DNA from: an uncultured bacterium
Lineage (GTDB): Bacteria > Actinomycetota > Coriobacteriia > Coriobacteriales > Coriobacteriaceae
Assembly (NCBI GenBank): GCA_905215115.1
Contig: CAJMOP010000029.1
Location: forward strand, 1-19,073
Length of the DNA stretch: 19,073 nt
Direction: 5' to 3'
Shown here: piece by piece, positions 1-7,721 of the stretch
Numbering within the stretch: the first letter of the stretch is position 1
Layout of the letters: every line of letters begins with the position of its first letter
The notes under the pieces: generated by a model
Databases searched by the model: none
The model's input: the letters and a program-made list of their open reading frames with translations, nothing else
What the model was told of the DNA's origin: nothing
Made by a program: the position numbers and the translations under genes

Positions 1-209
1 CGCCGAACATCGTCCTGAAGGCGCGGGCGGGTGTCCATGAACAGCCGCGCCCGCACTAGCCTGGGGGACAGCCGCCCCGCCACCAGCAGTGCGCCGGCAC
101 GCCTCGGCACCGCCAGGGTCTCCGCCTCCACGGGCAGGGCAACTTTCTCGATGACCTCGGCAGAGCACACGCCCGACAGGTCAACCCCGTTGTAGACGAT
201 TGGCCTCAT
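1..209 (-). CDS. Phage tail protein, Dit-like N-terminus (partial)
   Basis: The frame opens with ATG at 209 and runs off the left edge, giving the first 69 or so residues (MRPIVYNGVDLSGVCSAEVI...). A GAGGGG ribosome binding site lies 6 nt upstream of the ATG. The beginning, with an 'I-x-YNGVDLS' opening and a later 'VPRRAGALLVAGRL...RLFMD' stretch, resembles the N-terminal domain of siphophage distal tail (Dit) or tail-component proteins, in which an early beta strand is followed by a P-G-R-x-G-type turn. This points to a prophage or prophage remnant beyond the window. It lies on the same strand as, and just 56 bp downstream of, the restriction operon. The family call rests on a short fragment; that it is coding is well supported. 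Confidence 0.6.
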   Translation of the reverse strand, partial: MRPIVYNGVDLSGVCSAEVIEKVALPVEAETLAVPRRAGALLVAGRLSPRLVRARLFMDTRPRLQDDVR

Positions 210-265
210 GCGTTGCCCCTCGCGCGCCCGTAGGTGTTACCGCTACTCTGAAAATGACCAGATGA

Positions 266-2701
266 TCACCCAACAATCTTTGGCGAGTGGGGGCTGAACG
301 CATCGTTGCCGTTCTGTTCATCCACCGCCCTGCGCCCCAGGCTTAAGGGTTCTGCCGCGTCATCTTCCACCCGCACGGACAGGACATAGTAGAAGTCGGC
401 ACCCTGATTCCCACGATCCCGCACGTAGCCAAGGTCGGCCAGGCGGTTGGCCAGCTCGTCCCTCGAAACCAGCTCATTCGAGGTTATGCGACACGCCACA
501 GGCTCGATCTCGTAGGTGTTCGTCTGGCTTATGGCGTTCCGATAGAAGCGGAACCACGACGTGCGGAAGAGATCCTTATGGTGCGAGTAGACATGCCCGT
601 CCTTAATGGCATAGAAGTAGAAGAGAAAGCGCCCGCCCTTGCGGAGCCTGCCGCTGCTTTCGAGAAAGTGATAGTAGTCATCGGGAGAGTCCCCTCGAAT
701 GTAGCCAATCACGAACGATTCGCCACCATGCCCGTAGGAGTCGCTATCCGTCTTGCCCGCGCTTGGAGGCTCAGCCACAACCATTTCGGTGAAGTAGCTC
801 AGCCGGTTCAGCCGCGTATTGCTTGCCGTGTTCTCGCCGATGACCTTCTCTATGAAATCGCGCAACGCATTCTCTGCCGTCCTGCTGATGCTCGGCTTCA
901 TGGCGAAAGCGCCGACACCCGGCAAAATCTCCTCGAAGAGCCGGAATTGGCCCTTCTCGCCCGTTTCGCCCGACCCCGGATAAAGCACGTAGCTGCCAAC
1001 CGTGCGCCGTATCGCGTCGTTGTACGTGTGCATCTTCAGCAGGTCACCGCGCTTGTAGGTGTTCGTGGTGGAGGCCGCCTTCTCCTCGTTAAGTTCCTCG
1101 CGCTCTGCCTCCTCGGTGCCCACATCCTTGCCGACAAGCCCCGTCAAGTCGGTGATGCGGTACTTGGCGTCGAAGTGGACGAATGCAACAGCTCCATCTT
1201 GCACTGCGGCTCGCTCGTTTGTATAAGCATCCGGGAATATCGCGAGCGTGTAGTCGGGTCTGAACGGTCTCGAGTACGAACCCTCGTAACGAGTGGCATG
1301 AAAGTCACGGGGCGAGAAGGTGCGGTTGTAGTAGAGGTTTACCTTCGCGCCGCACTGCGCAATCTGGAATGACTGGCAGGAGCGTACGCCCTGCTTGAGG
1401 GATATTGACAGCCCACCGTCGGGATTCGTCCCGATAAATGGGTGGTCATCGGTGCTTATCGGCTCGCACCCCTCGATCCCCCTTACGATGTCGTACAGCT
1501 CAAAGAAGATCCAGTACTCGTAGAGGAGGGCCACATTCTTCGATTCGCCCTCGTAGATGTCATCCTTGCCCTTCCAGTCGAGCTGCAGCGCCATATCGAG
1601 CATGGAATATGCGAAGAAGATCTGCGAGTATCCCTCGCGCTTCTGCAACACCTGGTTGTTCTGAGGCATCATCTGCAGGGTGCCGACATCGTCGAAGAAG
1701 GCGTCGCTGAGTATCGTATCCAGCATGGCGTGCAGCGCGGCGGCTTCGCGATAACACTCCGTCTGCCGAGTATCGCCCTTCTCGGCATCCAGGACAGTCA
1801 TCAGAGAGGTGCAGATCCGGTCAATCTCATGCAGGGCAAATTTCACAAACCGATTGGCGGGCGTGTCGAGCAGGTCGTACTTGCGCGTGACGCTGACCAT
1901 CTGGGGGAGGTAGACGCCTCCCGCATCGCCGCCGCAGTTCAAGCGCGTCCACATCCGGCTGTTCGAGAAGGGGTTCGTATAAAACCTCCGGGACGGCATG
2001 CCAGCCCCAACCGACCGCAGCTCGTCCTCGTGATCCAGCGTCCTATCAGGGTTCCTCTTTATCGCCTCGAAGAGGGCTTGGAGGTTCGGTTCGTAGCAGA
2101 ACTGCCGCAGGAAGACGAACTGCTCAAGCAGCGTCTCGCGATTCTCGTCGGCTTGCTTGTAAACGTTCGACGTGGAGCCCGAGTAGTCAAGGAGCAGCGC
2201 AGCGCACCTTGCGGCAAGCTCCTCGGTGAGCTCGATGTAATCGTCTTCATAGCCAATCTTGAGCGGGACGACTTCGAACTGTAGCATCGGCGCATCAGCT
2301 TCCTCGCCGAATCGAATCCTCGAACGCCCGAGATAGTTCACGAACTGGAAGGTGACACTATTGCCGTTTCTGTCGCACCTGATATTCTTGCCTTCGTTTT
2401 GGAACGAGGCGCGAGGATGCAGGCCACCATCAGGGGTCCGCTCGTATTCGAGCACATAACATGTGGTTTCGTTGATTCGAAGCGTGGGACTCCCGTCAAG
2501 ACCGTCCTTGACGGCGAAGGCTGGTGTTGAACCAGCGCCATTCTGGGATGCTTCCGGCTTGAGACCGAAACACGTCAGCCCGGTTAGCCCGGTCTGCTGT
2601 TCCTCGTCCCAATCGACTCGGTCATGCGCACCGCTCTGGTAGAGCCTGGCTATTGTTCTTCCATCCGCTGCAAAGCGGATTGCGCCGATGCTGCCGTCCA
2701 T
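266..2701 (-). CDS. DUF2357/PD-(D/E)XK nuclease subunit of a LlaJI/BsuMI-type restriction system
   Basis: An 811-residue protein, read as the DNA-cleaving partner of the McrB-like ATPase encoded just upstream. The N-terminal ~400 residues fit a DUF2357-type region. The nuclease core follows: an acidic LYEYW helix near residues 393-397, RPDYTL at 481-486 with a candidate metal-binding Asp483, and FDAKYR at 510-515 supplying Asp511 and Lys513. Next comes a conserved DLLKMHTYNDAIR stretch at 553-565, typical of DUF524/DUF2357 PD-(D/E)XK proteins. The C-terminal ~135 residues are probably a separate accessory module, because a second copy of just this part lies at 7275-7682. The gene starts 3 nt after the stop of the ATPase gene and has no strong ribosome binding site, so translation is probably coupled. 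By analogy with LlaJI R2 and B. subtilis YdjA it acts in the cytoplasm on DNA with unmethylated recognition sites. The active-site assignment is inferred from motifs. Confidence 0.88.
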   Translation of the reverse strand: MDGSIGAIRFAADGRTIARLYQSGAHDRVDWDEEQQTGLTGLTCFGLKPEASQNGAGSTPAFAVKDGLDGSPTLRINETTCYVLEYERTPDGGLHPRASFQNEGKNIRCDRNGNSVTFQFVNYLGRSRIRFGEEADAPMLQFEVVPLKIGYEDDYIELTEELAARCAALLLDYSGSTSNVYKQADENRETLLEQFVFLRQFCYEPNLQALFEAIKRNPDRTLDHEDELRSVGAGMPSRRFYTNPFSNSRMWTRLNCGGDAGGVYLPQMVSVTRKYDLLDTPANRFVKFALHEIDRICTSLMTVLDAEKGDTRQTECYREAAALHAMLDTILSDAFFDDVGTLQMMPQNNQVLQKREGYSQIFFAYSMLDMALQLDWKGKDDIYEGESKNVALLYEYWIFFELYDIVRGIEGCEPISTDDHPFIGTNPDGGLSISLKQGVRSCQSFQIAQCGAKVNLYYNRTFSPRDFHATRYEGSYSRPFRPDYTLAIFPDAYTNERAAVQDGAVAFVHFDAKYRITDLTGLVGKDVGTEEAEREELNEEKAASTTNTYKRGDLLKMHTYNDAIRRTVGSYVLYPGSGETGEKGQFRLFEEILPGVGAFAMKPSISRTAENALRDFIEKVIGENTASNTRLNRLSYFTEMVVAEPPSAGKTDSDSYGHGGESFVIGYIRGDSPDDYYHFLESSGRLRKGGRFLFYFYAIKDGHVYSHHKDLFRTSWFRFYRNAISQTNTYEIEPVACRITSNELVSRDELANRLADLGYVRDRGNQGADFYYVLSVRVEDDAAEPLSLGRRAVDEQNGNDAFSPHSPKIVG

Positions 2702-2704
2702 AGG

Positions 2705-4564
2705 CTAGATGAAGCTCGCATACTGCACGTTATCGAGTTTCGCTGCCATCTGGCTTATCTTAACGGAGCTCAGCTCGCCATCGCATATGTCTTTCAGGCT
2801 TTTAAGCAGATTGCCGATCTCACGCTTGTTACCATGGAGCTTCGGCAGCACCTTCTGGACAATCTGCTCATCGACAGAACGCTCGAGTTCGTAGTTCTCG
2901 CCGTCAAGCTCGTGCGCGGCATTAACGTACATTCGCACTTCGCGCACGGTGCGGAAGGCAAACTCATAGCCGCATTTCTCCAGCTCTTCATACAGCTTGC
3001 CGAACTTCTCGAAGATGGCGTTAGCATCATCTTCGCTGATGTAATTGGCTCCCTCCCATATGTCCTTGGCGAGACGCAGAAAAGCCTGGGGGACGCCGGA
3101 AGCTGCGACGGCAACGTCCGGCGCATCCTCGATGGCTTTGAACCCTGCGAGGACTTCGGCCTTCGACGGCTTGAACTCTATGACGTTTGCCCTGTCGAGC
3201 ACCTTGGGGCTAAACATGTAAGTGGTCTCATCGATGTTCACGGTGCCGACAACGAACAGGTTCTGCGGATAGGGCAGCCTGCCAGCACCGCCATCGCCGT
3301 ACCCATCAAGCACGATGAGGTTATCCTCGCCGATGGTCTCCATGTGGCTGAGGAAGTCTGAGAAATACCGCTCGACATGGCTCAGGTTCATCTCGTCGAG
3401 GATGAGAAAATACGGAACCTCGGGGTTAGCGTTGGCCCGTTCGATGAGTCTCAGTATGCCGGTCTCTTCGTACGCGCCTTTGCCGCCGTCTGCAATCGGG
3501 TTGAAGAAGCCCAGCACCTTGGTGTTGTCGGTCCAGTCGGCACCGACCGGGACGAGCAACCAGTTTGGCTCCCCGTCTTCATCCAAGACCTCAAGGTACT
3601 TTGCAAAACGCTTGGAAATCCGCGTCTTGCCTGTTCCGCTGTTGCCAGCAAGGATGACAAAGGGCTTTGCCAGTAGTGACGTGATGTAGCGCCTGGAGAA
3701 GTCGGTTTTAAATTCAGCTGGAAGGTTGTTTAGCTGAAAAGTCCTCTTCTCTCTGCTTGATGCTTTCGATGAATTCTTTGCAGCAAGGTCGATTAGTTGA
3801 TGCATTGCGGGCAGCACGTCATCGCCTTGTTCGTAGTCGATGCCCTCTTCGGCAATCAATTGGCTCGCTATGAGGTTTCGCATGAACTCAGCCACGCTGT
3901 AATCAAACTCAAGTTTCCCTGCGTAAACGTCAGCGAAATACTTGAATGCCGTGGTCAGGCTACCAGCCCTCATCTTGCATCCGCGATTGCAAAGGGCAAT
4001 AAGATCGTCAATTCTCGACTTGTAGTCGTAATCTATCGCACCCGAAAACTGCCCGTCTTTGTATCTGCTTCCAGTGGCGAAGAAGAGTTTCGTTAGCTCC
4101 AAGATATATGCATCTTCGGAGACGCCCACAGGCTTTACTTCGGCTGCATCCATCCAGAATGTCCTTTCCGCAAAACCGTCCTCTTGCAACGGCGATGAAT
4201 CGTTTACTTTGCCCGTCACTGGCAACAACAGCAGTGCGGCAAACAAGTTGCCGACATTTGGACGCTTTGCCCCGTCTCCTTGTATTTGCACACGTACTTT
4301 TCCGCCTTTTTTTGCAACGGGATAACGCGTGCCAAGGGAGACAACTTGCCCAGTAGAGGGTACGACTACTTCCAAGATGATTGCGTGTCCGATAATGTCA
4401 ACTGCAGTCAGCGTATCCCCGTTTGCAAGAGAGCCTGAACCTTTGAGTTCGTACTGTCCAGCACCACCTTGTCCAACTGTTCTCCCGCGAACGGATAGCG
4501 TATTCTCGCTATATATAGAATTCGGAATGGGATAGCTCAAATTCCATTCATCGACAAAGGACAT
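2705..4564 (-). CDS. McrB-like AAA+ NTPase, motor subunit of the restriction system
   Basis: A 619-residue protein when started at ATG 4564. An in-frame GTG lies at 4576, but the ATG has a GGTGGT ribosome binding site about 5 nt ahead and gives the natural start MSFVDEWNL. The N-terminal ~280 residues are unassigned and probably bind DNA or give specificity. The C-terminal half is an McrB-family AAA+ domain: Walker A GNSGTGKT at about 307-314, Walker B LILDEMNLSH at about 388-396, and the sensor block GTVNIDETTYMFSPKVLDRA at about 440-459. This family includes LlaJI R1 and B. subtilis YdiS, which couple nucleotide hydrolysis to translocation and cleavage with a DUF2357/McrC-like partner. It sits between two methyltransferase genes and the nuclease gene on one transcript. 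Whether it uses GTP or ATP cannot be read from the sequence. Confidence 0.93.
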   Translation of the reverse strand: MSFVDEWNLSYPIPNSIYSENTLSVRGRTVGQGGAGQYELKGSGSLANGDTLTAVDIIGHAIILEVVVPSTGQVVSLGTRYPVAKKGGKVRVQIQGDGAKRPNVGNLFAALLLLPVTGKVNDSSPLQEDGFAERTFWMDAAEVKPVGVSEDAYILELTKLFFATGSRYKDGQFSGAIDYDYKSRIDDLIALCNRGCKMRAGSLTTAFKYFADVYAGKLEFDYSVAEFMRNLIASQLIAEEGIDYEQGDDVLPAMHQLIDLAAKNSSKASSREKRTFQLNNLPAEFKTDFSRRYITSLLAKPFVILAGNSGTGKTRISKRFAKYLEVLDEDGEPNWLLVPVGADWTDNTKVLGFFNPIADGGKGAYEETGILRLIERANANPEVPYFLILDEMNLSHVERYFSDFLSHMETIGEDNLIVLDGYGDGGAGRLPYPQNLFVVGTVNIDETTYMFSPKVLDRANVIEFKPSKAEVLAGFKAIEDAPDVAVAASGVPQAFLRLAKDIWEGANYISEDDANAIFEKFGKLYEELEKCGYEFAFRTVREVRMYVNAAHELDGENYELERSVDEQIVQKVLPKLHGNKREIGNLLKSLKDICDGELSSVKISQMAAKLDNVQYASFI

Positions 4565-4578
4565 GGCAACCACCACAA

Positions 4579-5466
4579 TTAATCTGCTGCATAGTCAGCT
4601 ATGCATCTAGCAACGTACTCAGCAAGCTTAACTGGCACGGCATTGCCAATCGCCTGCTCAATGTCTGTCTTGGACCCGACAAACTCAAACTCTTCGGGGA
4701 AGGTTTGCAGATAGCTGCGCTCCTTGTATGTTAAGGCTCTCACACCTTCAGAAATATCAGCCTTGTCGGCATGATGCCTCTTATATGCTGGCGGTATCGG
4801 ACGGTTGGTGCCTCGTACCGTTACCGCTGGCTCGTCAATCGTGAAGACGCCCCTACGCTGGAAGTTGCGTGGATGCATGTAGAAGTATTGCGTGCCGAGC
4901 GAATCGCCAAGGTAATCCCTGACGGTCATCTGCTTGTCGCTCAGCCTTGAATCCAAGAGTTCGCCGAGAAAGTCATCTTTATCACCAAGATGACCGACAA
5001 GGATAAAGCGCCTGCGAATCTGAGGCACACCACATAGACTGGCGTTGAGGACGCGCCTCGTGAGACCGTATCCAGCATTGCGGAATATTTCCAGCGCCTC
5101 GGGCAGGACGTCCATCCGCTCGATATTGTAAACATTCTCCATGACGAACCACTCGGGTCTGACGTCCCGAACTATCTCAGCATATCGGATGGTGAGATTG
5201 GCCCTTTTGCCGCGCTGTCTGGCGCCCGCAATGGAGAAGTCCTGGCAAGGGGGGCCACCGATTATCATCGACGGCGAATACTCTTCAATTTTCGGGACCG
5301 CTTCCGCATCGTAAAGATCGTATTTGAATGCCGGGTGGTCGAAGTTTGCCGAATAGATGTCGACAGCCGCCTGCCAGTTATCAAACGCCGCCTTTATGTT
5401 GAAGCCCGCATTCTGGAATCCGAGCGACATACCGCCGCATCCCGAGAAAAGATCAACGCAGTCCAT
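4579..5466 (-). CDS. DNA (cytosine-5) methyltransferase, second of a pair
   Basis: A 295-residue C5-cytosine methyltransferase that protects host DNA against the neighbouring nuclease. All main motifs are visible in order: I, VDLFSGCGG at residues 4-12 (SAM binding); IV, GGPPCQDFS at 70-78 with catalytic Cys74; VI, MENV at 109-112; VIII, QIRRRF at 149-154; X, QAIGNAVPV at 271-279. The stretch between motif VIII and the RPIPP region is short, so the target-recognition domain is very compact. The start ATG has AGGAGG about 10 nt upstream and overlaps the end of the preceding methyltransferase gene by 14 bp, indicating a co-transcribed pair. By eye about half its residues match that neighbour, so the two probably arose by duplication. 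Family assignment is near certain; the recognition sequence is unknown. Confidence 0.97.
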   Translation of the reverse strand: MDCVDLFSGCGGMSLGFQNAGFNIKAAFDNWQAAVDIYSANFDHPAFKYDLYDAEAVPKIEEYSPSMIIGGPPCQDFSIAGARQRGKRANLTIRYAEIVRDVRPEWFVMENVYNIERMDVLPEALEIFRNAGYGLTRRVLNASLCGVPQIRRRFILVGHLGDKDDFLGELLDSRLSDKQMTVRDYLGDSLGTQYFYMHPRNFQRRGVFTIDEPAVTVRGTNRPIPPAYKRHHADKADISEGVRALTYKERSYLQTFPEEFEFVGSKTDIEQAIGNAVPVKLAEYVARCIADYAAD

Positions 5467-6391
5467 CGCTCACATCCCTCCTGTACTCTAGTAGCGCTCG
5501 TGCAACGTAGGTGGCAAGGTTTACCGGTACGGCGTTGCCCACCATCTGGTTGACATCCGTCTTACTCCCAAAGAACTTGAAAGACTCCGGGAAAGTCTGG
5601 ATCCTACTGCGTTCCTTTGGAGTCAAGCACCGGGCTTGACTGAGGTCCGCCGCGTCGTTGGGGTGAAGCTTGTAGTTCGGCGGTATCGGCCTGTCCACAC
5701 CACGAATAGTGACCGAGGGCTCGTCGATGCTGAAGATGGCCCGCCTCGTGTAGCTTCGCGGAATTCTGAAGTAGTAATCAATTCCAAGCTCGTTACCGAG
5801 ATACTCACGAATTGTCATCTGATGGTCAGAAAGGCCCTTCTCAAGATATGGGTCGAGGAACCCGTCGGGCGCCCCAAGGCATCCGATCAAGAAGTATCTC
5901 TTGCGAGCTTGGGGGACCCCGCACAGGCTTGCATCCATCACTCGCCCACTCAAGCCATAACCCTGCGCTTTGAAGGTGGCCCGAATCGCTTCCATGGATT
6001 TGCTCGTTCGAACGCGTGGGACGTTCTCCATAACGATGAAGCGAGGCTTGCACCTCGCGATGATCTCGGCATATCTAACAGAGAGGATTGCGCGCCCACC
6101 ATCCTCGGATCTCTTGCCGGCCTGCGAGAAATCCTGACAAGGAGGCCCGCCGATGATGATATCCGGAGCGAAGCCGGCAACTTCCTCGGATACGGAAACG
6201 TCGGAGAGATCCCTTTTGAAAACAGGATGCTGGAAGTTAGCGCGATAGACATCAATGGCAGCGTCCCAATTGTCGTAGGCAGCCACAACATTGACGCCAG
6301 CCTTTTCGAAGCCGAGGGACATTCCGCCGCAGCCGGCGAAAAGGTCAACTGCCGTTATGTTCCTCTCGTTTTCCACGCGCTCGGTCTCCAT
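5453..6391 (-). CDS. DNA (cytosine-5) methyltransferase, first gene of the restriction-modification operon
   Basis: A 312-residue C5-cytosine methyltransferase from ATG 6391. Motifs: VDLFAGCGG at 15-23, GGPPCQDFS at 81-89 (catalytic Cys85), MENV at 121-124, QARKRYF at 161-167, QMVGNAVPV at 282-290. Start choice: the open frame continues upstream to 6646, but that extension is GC-rich sequence that does not look like this family and lies upstream of a TATAAT box. ATG 6391 lacks a clear ribosome binding site. GTG 6376, fifteen bases in, has GGAG nine bases ahead and is a credible alternative. It heads the minus-strand operon M-M-McrB-nuclease. Its paralogy with the next gene fits LlaJI-like systems, where two C5 methyltransferases each modify one strand of an asymmetric site, or BsuMI, where two are needed together. 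Confidence 0.95.
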   Translation of the reverse strand: METERVENERNITAVDLFAGCGGMSLGFEKAGVNVVAAYDNWDAAIDVYRANFQHPVFKRDLSDVSVSEEVAGFAPDIIIGGPPCQDFSQAGKRSEDGGRAILSVRYAEIIARCKPRFIVMENVPRVRTSKSMEAIRATFKAQGYGLSGRVMDASLCGVPQARKRYFLIGCLGAPDGFLDPYLEKGLSDHQMTIREYLGNELGIDYYFRIPRSYTRRAIFSIDEPSVTIRGVDRPIPPNYKLHPNDAADLSQARCLTPKERSRIQTFPESFKFFGSKTDVNQMVGNAVPVNLATYVARALLEYRRDVSDGLR

Positions 6392-6416
6392 TTCGATAGA
6401 TACAGACAAATAAATA

Positions 6417-6445
6417 ATTATAATTCCGTTTCTTCCAACATGCTT
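6417..6445 (-). promoter_or_regulatory. Probable promoter of the restriction-modification operon
   Basis: On the minus strand a perfect TATAAT lies at 6422-6417, in a markedly AT-rich patch between GC-rich flanks. A hexamer AAGCAT (6445-6440) is 17 bp upstream but is a poor -35 match; TTGAAG (6448-6443) is better but 20 bp away. A start about 7 nt downstream gives a leader of only about 18 nt to ATG 6391, or about 33 nt to GTG 6376. Confidence 0.45.
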
Positions 6446-6582
6446 CAAGATCAGTCGGCAACAGAACAAATCCAGTTGTAACGCTTCGCCCGGACAAGAA
6501 TCGCTCGTGCTCGATTCGAGCTTATTGCCGCCCAGCAGGGCAACCACTGTCGCATGCTCGCCCGTCAGAGGCCGTCCGCGCC

Positions 6583-6646
6583 GCATCCGCGTCCGCTCCG
6601 GATGCCGCGCCGGGTCGGTCGTGCCGCGGACCGTCCCTCGCGGCAC
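6583..6646. repeat. Two adjacent GC-rich hairpins
   Basis: GCATCCG at 6583-6589 pairs with CGGATGC at 6599-6605 (9-nt loop). GTGCCGC at 6621-6627 pairs with GCGGCAC at 6640-6646, and the 12-nt loop of the second contains GGACCGTCC, itself self-complementary. No T-run follows on either strand, so a simple terminator is unlikely. They could be part of a structured RNA or of a short mobile repeat. Confidence 0.4.
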
Positions 6647-6832
6647 GCACCCTCCGCTCCCGCGAAAACCCGTTCAACACAAAGGCTTTTAGGTATAGCC
6701 TTATTGCTGTACGCCACGAAGTTTCCGCCCACTCACGCCCTCGCTGCCAAACGAATACGCATCCCTCTCTCTTCTATGGATGCAACGCTGCCGAAATATA
6801 AATCGACTCATGCGATCGCTCTCCGACCTCAG

Positions 6833-6846
6833 CTGAAACGTTTCAG
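6833..6846. promoter_or_regulatory. Perfect 14-bp palindrome of LacI/GalR operator type
   Basis: CTGAAACGTTTCAG is fully self-complementary with a central CG, the pattern bound by many LacI/GalR-family dimers (TGAAACGTTTCA core). No LacI-type regulator or sugar gene is in the window, so it may be an orphan operator left from a displaced promoter. Confidence 0.35.
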
Positions 6847-7274
6847 AGCGCAACAATCTTGAACCTCGATCCACCCTCCAGACAAACCTCCTCAGTTCAT
6901 CCATTACTATCGAAAAGATCTTCCATGAATTTTGACGGCCTGTTTCAGCTGTAATGGAAATAAAAACCAGCTTTTCGAAGTCGGCGCCGCAACCAGGCAA
7001 GCATTTCCGAAATCGCAGCATCACATCGCTCGATATAAGTAATTTGCTACTGGTGCAACGGCCCCGAGCACCGTTCCCGCGCGACTCTATCGCAAATACG
7101 TTGCTTAGAACAGGGCACTGCCACATTTCAGCAAGCCAATCCGAATCCTCGTTTGGTCGGGAGATAGTCCAATTACCCTTTAAATATCATATCGTTGTGG
7201 TATTCAATAAACTCAGCTCGTGGGGCAAATCGCTTCGGAAGCGTAATCGGCTCTCCGTTGTAGCGCCACAAATT

Positions 7275-7682
7275 TACCGCTTCCTTGAAAGTAGCGGCAG
7301 GCTAAACGAGGGCGGTGAGTTCCTTTTCTACTTCTACGCCATTAAGGACGGGCACGTGTACTCCCATCATAAAGATCTCTTTCGTACGACCCATTTCCGC
7401 TTCTACAGGAACGCAATCAGCGAGACAAACACTTACGAACTTGAACCCATGCTTTGCAAGGTGAAGGCTAACGAGCTGGTTTCGAGAGACGAACTAGCCG
7501 ACCGGCTGGCCGCCATTGGTTACGAGCGGAATCGTGGGAGCCAGGGGGCGGACTTCCACTACGTGCTTAGCGTGGAGGTCGAGAACGCTGCAGTTGTGCC
7601 GCTGAGTCTCGCGTGCGGATTGGTCGACGGGCAGAACGGCAACGATGCTTTCAGCCCGCACTCGCCGAAGTTGGTGGGATAA
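7275..7682 (+). pseudogene. Truncated C-terminal copy of the DUF2357 nuclease
   Basis: The 135 codons ending at TAA 7680-7682 align without gaps to residues 677-811 of the complete nuclease gene at 266-2701, with about 103 of 135 residues identical (76% by eye count). The closing stretch NGNDAFSPHSPK is unchanged. Similarity begins abruptly at YRFLESSGRL near 7275, and the in-frame sequence upstream resembles nothing in the full-length protein. The nuclease core residues (DAKYR) are therefore absent. The reading frame has stayed open to its natural stop, so either the truncation is recent or the C-terminal module is still made. It is in the opposite orientation to the intact gene and is followed after 39 bp by the SIR2-like gene, suggesting both came from a second, related restriction locus. 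Confidence 0.85.
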
Positions 7683-7721
7683 CATTTCACGAGCATGTCG
7701 ATTGGTACAGGAGGAAAGATT

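Larger units (their letters stand above)
6446..7274. other. Gene-poor spacer between the restriction operon and the SIR2 module
   Basis: About 0.83 kb with no reading frame I can support. Frames opening at 6954 (plus) and 7126 (minus) translate to low-complexity, unrecognisable protein. The left part (about 6480-6680) is a GC-rich, hairpin-dense block and the right part is AT-richer. It holds GCTCGATTCGAGC at 6509-6521 (near-palindrome), a LacI-type palindrome at 6833-6846, its arm AGCTGAAAC recurring in inverted form at 6942-6950, and CCATTAC/GTAATGG at 6901-6907 and 6951-6957. It is probably debris from insertions plus the upstream region of a vanished gene. Confidence 0.5.

Noticed and set aside
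578..2284. Plus-strand frames of 264 and 280 codons
   Set aside because: Both lie antisense to the DUF2357 nuclease, whose motifs and operon position are clear.
6392..6646. N-terminal extension of the first methyltransferase (would make it 397 residues)
   Set aside because: The added residues are unlike the family, the block is GC-rich and hairpin-dense, and a TATAAT promoter lies inside it.
6954..7274. Upstream part of a 242-codon plus-strand frame leading into the nuclease fragment
   Set aside because: No ribosome binding site, unrecognisable protein, and homology begins only at 7275, so the frame is open by chance.
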